Shown one piece after another: positions 6,588-7,190 of a stretch of DNA of 7,190 nucleotides. The DNA is taken from positions 1-7,190 of the forward strand of contig CALWSX010000114.1 in assembly GCA_944384285.1 (NCBI GenBank). The letters are read 5' to 3'. Below the pieces are notes generated by a model, which searched no databases, had not been told where the DNA came from, and saw only the letters and a list, made by a program, of their open reading frames with translations. Source of the DNA: an uncultured Lachnospiraceae bacterium (GTDB lineage: Bacteria; Bacillota; Clostridia; Lachnospirales; Anaerotignaceae). The position numbers and the translations under genes were made by a program. Positions within the stretch are counted from its first letter, which is position 1. Each line of letters starts with the position of its first letter.

Positions 6588-6610
6588 GCACAATTTATAA
6601 AAATTTTCAC

Positions 6611-6780
6611 ATTTTAATATGGGATTTTATGCCAAAATTATCATATTTTTGTGTTAGTTATATTAAATTCCTATATTTTTCACAAAACATAAAAAAAGTA
6701 TTGTTAAACAATACTTTTTAAAATAATTATAAATATTTTTACATAATTCAAAAACTTTTAAGGCATAAAATCCTTAAAAT
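6611..6780. repeat. Spaced 12-bp perfect inverted repeat flanking about 128 bases
   Basis: GGATTTTATGCC at 6622-6633 is the exact reverse complement of GGCATAAAATCC at 6762-6773. The similarity continues outward: ATTTTAA at 6611-6617 mirrors TTAAAAT at 6774-6780, with four extra bases (TATG) on the left side, giving 19 paired positions around a bulge. The arms carry five G/C bases each in a region nearly free of them, so this is unlikely to be composition alone. It could be the ends of a small element, a long-range RNA stem, or a paired protein-binding site. Confidence 0.6.
6693..6719. terminator. Perfect 12-bp hairpin with 3-base loop, possible bidirectional terminator
   Basis: AAAAAGTATTGT (6693-6704) pairs exactly with ACAATACTTTTT (6708-6719) around the loop TAA. 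On either strand the stem ends in a T run (five on plus, seven on minus), the form of a bidirectional terminator. No gene reads toward it on the plus strand, and the upstream minus-strand gene already has its own terminator, so its role is unclear. The stem is mostly A-T with a GTATTGT core and would be only moderately stable. Confidence 0.5.
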
Positions 6781-6871
6781 TGCACAAATATTTACTCTTT
6801 AAAACATATATATTTCTTTTTCATTTTTTTAATTAATAATAACTAAATTAAAATATAAAATCAAAACAAAT

Positions 6872-6899
6872 TAAAAAGACTGCCGAAAAACGGCAGCCT
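6872..6899 (-). terminator. Rho-independent terminator of the YczE/YitT-like membrane protein gene
   Basis: On the minus strand AGGCTGCCG (6899-6891) pairs with CGGCAGTCT (6885-6877), a 9-bp stem with one G-T pair and a TTTTT loop, followed by a T run (through 6873). It starts about 37 bases after the TAA at 6937 and is among the most GC-rich sequences in the whole intergenic region. It separates that gene from the mraZ unit. Confidence 0.9.
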
Positions 6900-6936
6900 G
6901 AGAGGAGTATTATAAATATAAACAGGAATTTTTAAT

Positions 6937-7190
6937 TTAGAATGATACTTCTGAATTAACAACTTCTTTTTCTTTTGGTTGTGATGAAATTCTCCAAAGT
7001 TTTCTGCTTATTGGTATAAAGATATTTGCAATATTACCAATTAATAACGCTGCTAAAACAGTTCCTTCTCTAATACCAACAATCTTTCTGAGGAAGAAAA
7101 ATGAAAGAATTGCTGCAAGTGATGTTAATGATATATCAAATGATGTACGGAAAAACCCAAATGATTTATTAAACACTTTTCCAAGAAGAT
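6937..7190 (-). CDS. C-terminal part of a multi-pass membrane protein, YczE/YitT-like (DUF6198-type)
   Basis: The frame is open to the right edge: 83 complete codons are visible before the TAA at 6937, beginning LLGKVFNKSF. The GTG at 7176 lies inside this frame and is not the start, because the frame and the family resemblance continue upstream of it (LLGK). Visible parts are FGFFRTSFDISLTSLAAIL (a helix at about visible residues 16-33), a short turn FLRKIVGIREGT, a second helix AALLIGNIANIFIP, and a charged cytoplasmic-looking tail (QPKEKEVVN). The FRTSFD...GIREGT...ALLIGN pattern is that of the last two membrane segments of YczE/YyaS/YitT-type integral membrane proteins, whose function is mostly unknown. 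Its own terminator follows at 6872-6899, so it is not cotranscribed with mraZ. The family call is from memory of the motif. Confidence 0.65.
   Translation of the reverse strand, partial: LLGKVFNKSFGFFRTSFDISLTSLAAILSFFFLRKIVGIREGTVLAALLIGNIANIFIPISRKLWRISSQPKEKEVVNSEVSF

Larger units (their letters stand above)
6513..6871. other. Non-coding AT-rich region upstream of mraZ
   Basis: About 360 bases separate the upstream terminator from mraZ. I find no open frame with a ribosome site on either strand. The stretch holds the candidate promoter and MraZ repeats at its mraZ end and, further up, a spaced inverted repeat with a hairpin inside it. The part from about 6781 to 6871 shows nothing beyond A/T runs. 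Confidence 0.7.

Noticed and set aside
7174..7176. GTG at 7176 as the start of the membrane protein
   Set aside because: The same frame stays open to the window edge with family-like residues (LLGK) before it, so the protein is a fragment cut by the window.

Overview
The window is AT-rich, and every gene I can support reads on the minus strand. The gene set points to a low-GC, spore-forming-type Firmicute, most likely class Clostridia. The evidence is an mraZ-rsmH-ftsL-PBP division cluster, a class B penicillin-binding protein with two C-terminal PASTA domains and SpoVD-type cysteines, a SpoIID/LytB-domain protein, and the start of a Hanks-type protein kinase of a sort common in Clostridia. 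I cannot name the genus.

Reading in the direction of transcription (high to low coordinates): the window opens with the C-terminal end of a multi-pass membrane protein resembling the YczE/YitT (DUF6198-like) group, closed by a strong intrinsic terminator at 6872-6899. About 360 bases of very AT-rich non-coding DNA follow (6513-6871). They hold a spaced 12-bp inverted repeat, a compact 12-bp hairpin inside it, a candidate promoter and candidate MraZ operator repeats. Next is a tight five-gene unit: mraZ (6500-6069), rsmH (6045-5107), ftsL (5095-4589), a PASTA class B PBP (4569-2329) and a SpoIID/LytB-domain protein (2329-743). Gaps are 23, 11 and 19 bases, then a one-base TGATG overlap. A good rho-independent terminator at 681-720 closes the unit.

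Past that terminator lie an 89-residue membrane-anchored protein of unknown function (568-299) and, running off the left edge, the first 66 codons of a serine/threonine kinase-like protein that starts with TTG (199-<1) and has its own extended -10 promoter.

The five-gene unit is a small cell-wall and division module. MraZ is a DNA-binding regulator of the cluster, RsmH methylates 16S rRNA, FtsL is a single-pass divisome protein, the PBP crosslinks septal (or spore) peptidoglycan, and the SpoIID-type protein is predicted to cleave glycan strands. Two points stand out. The unit ends after the SpoIID-type gene instead of continuing into murE/murF/mraY/murD/ftsW/murG. The PBP also carries the cysteine pair that marks the thiol-redox-controlled sporulation PBP SpoVD, although it sits in the division-PBP position. 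I see no mobile element, CRISPR array, tRNA or rRNA. Nothing here proves a wholly new system; the most unusual items are the PBP/SpoIID coupling and the structured DNA upstream of mraZ.
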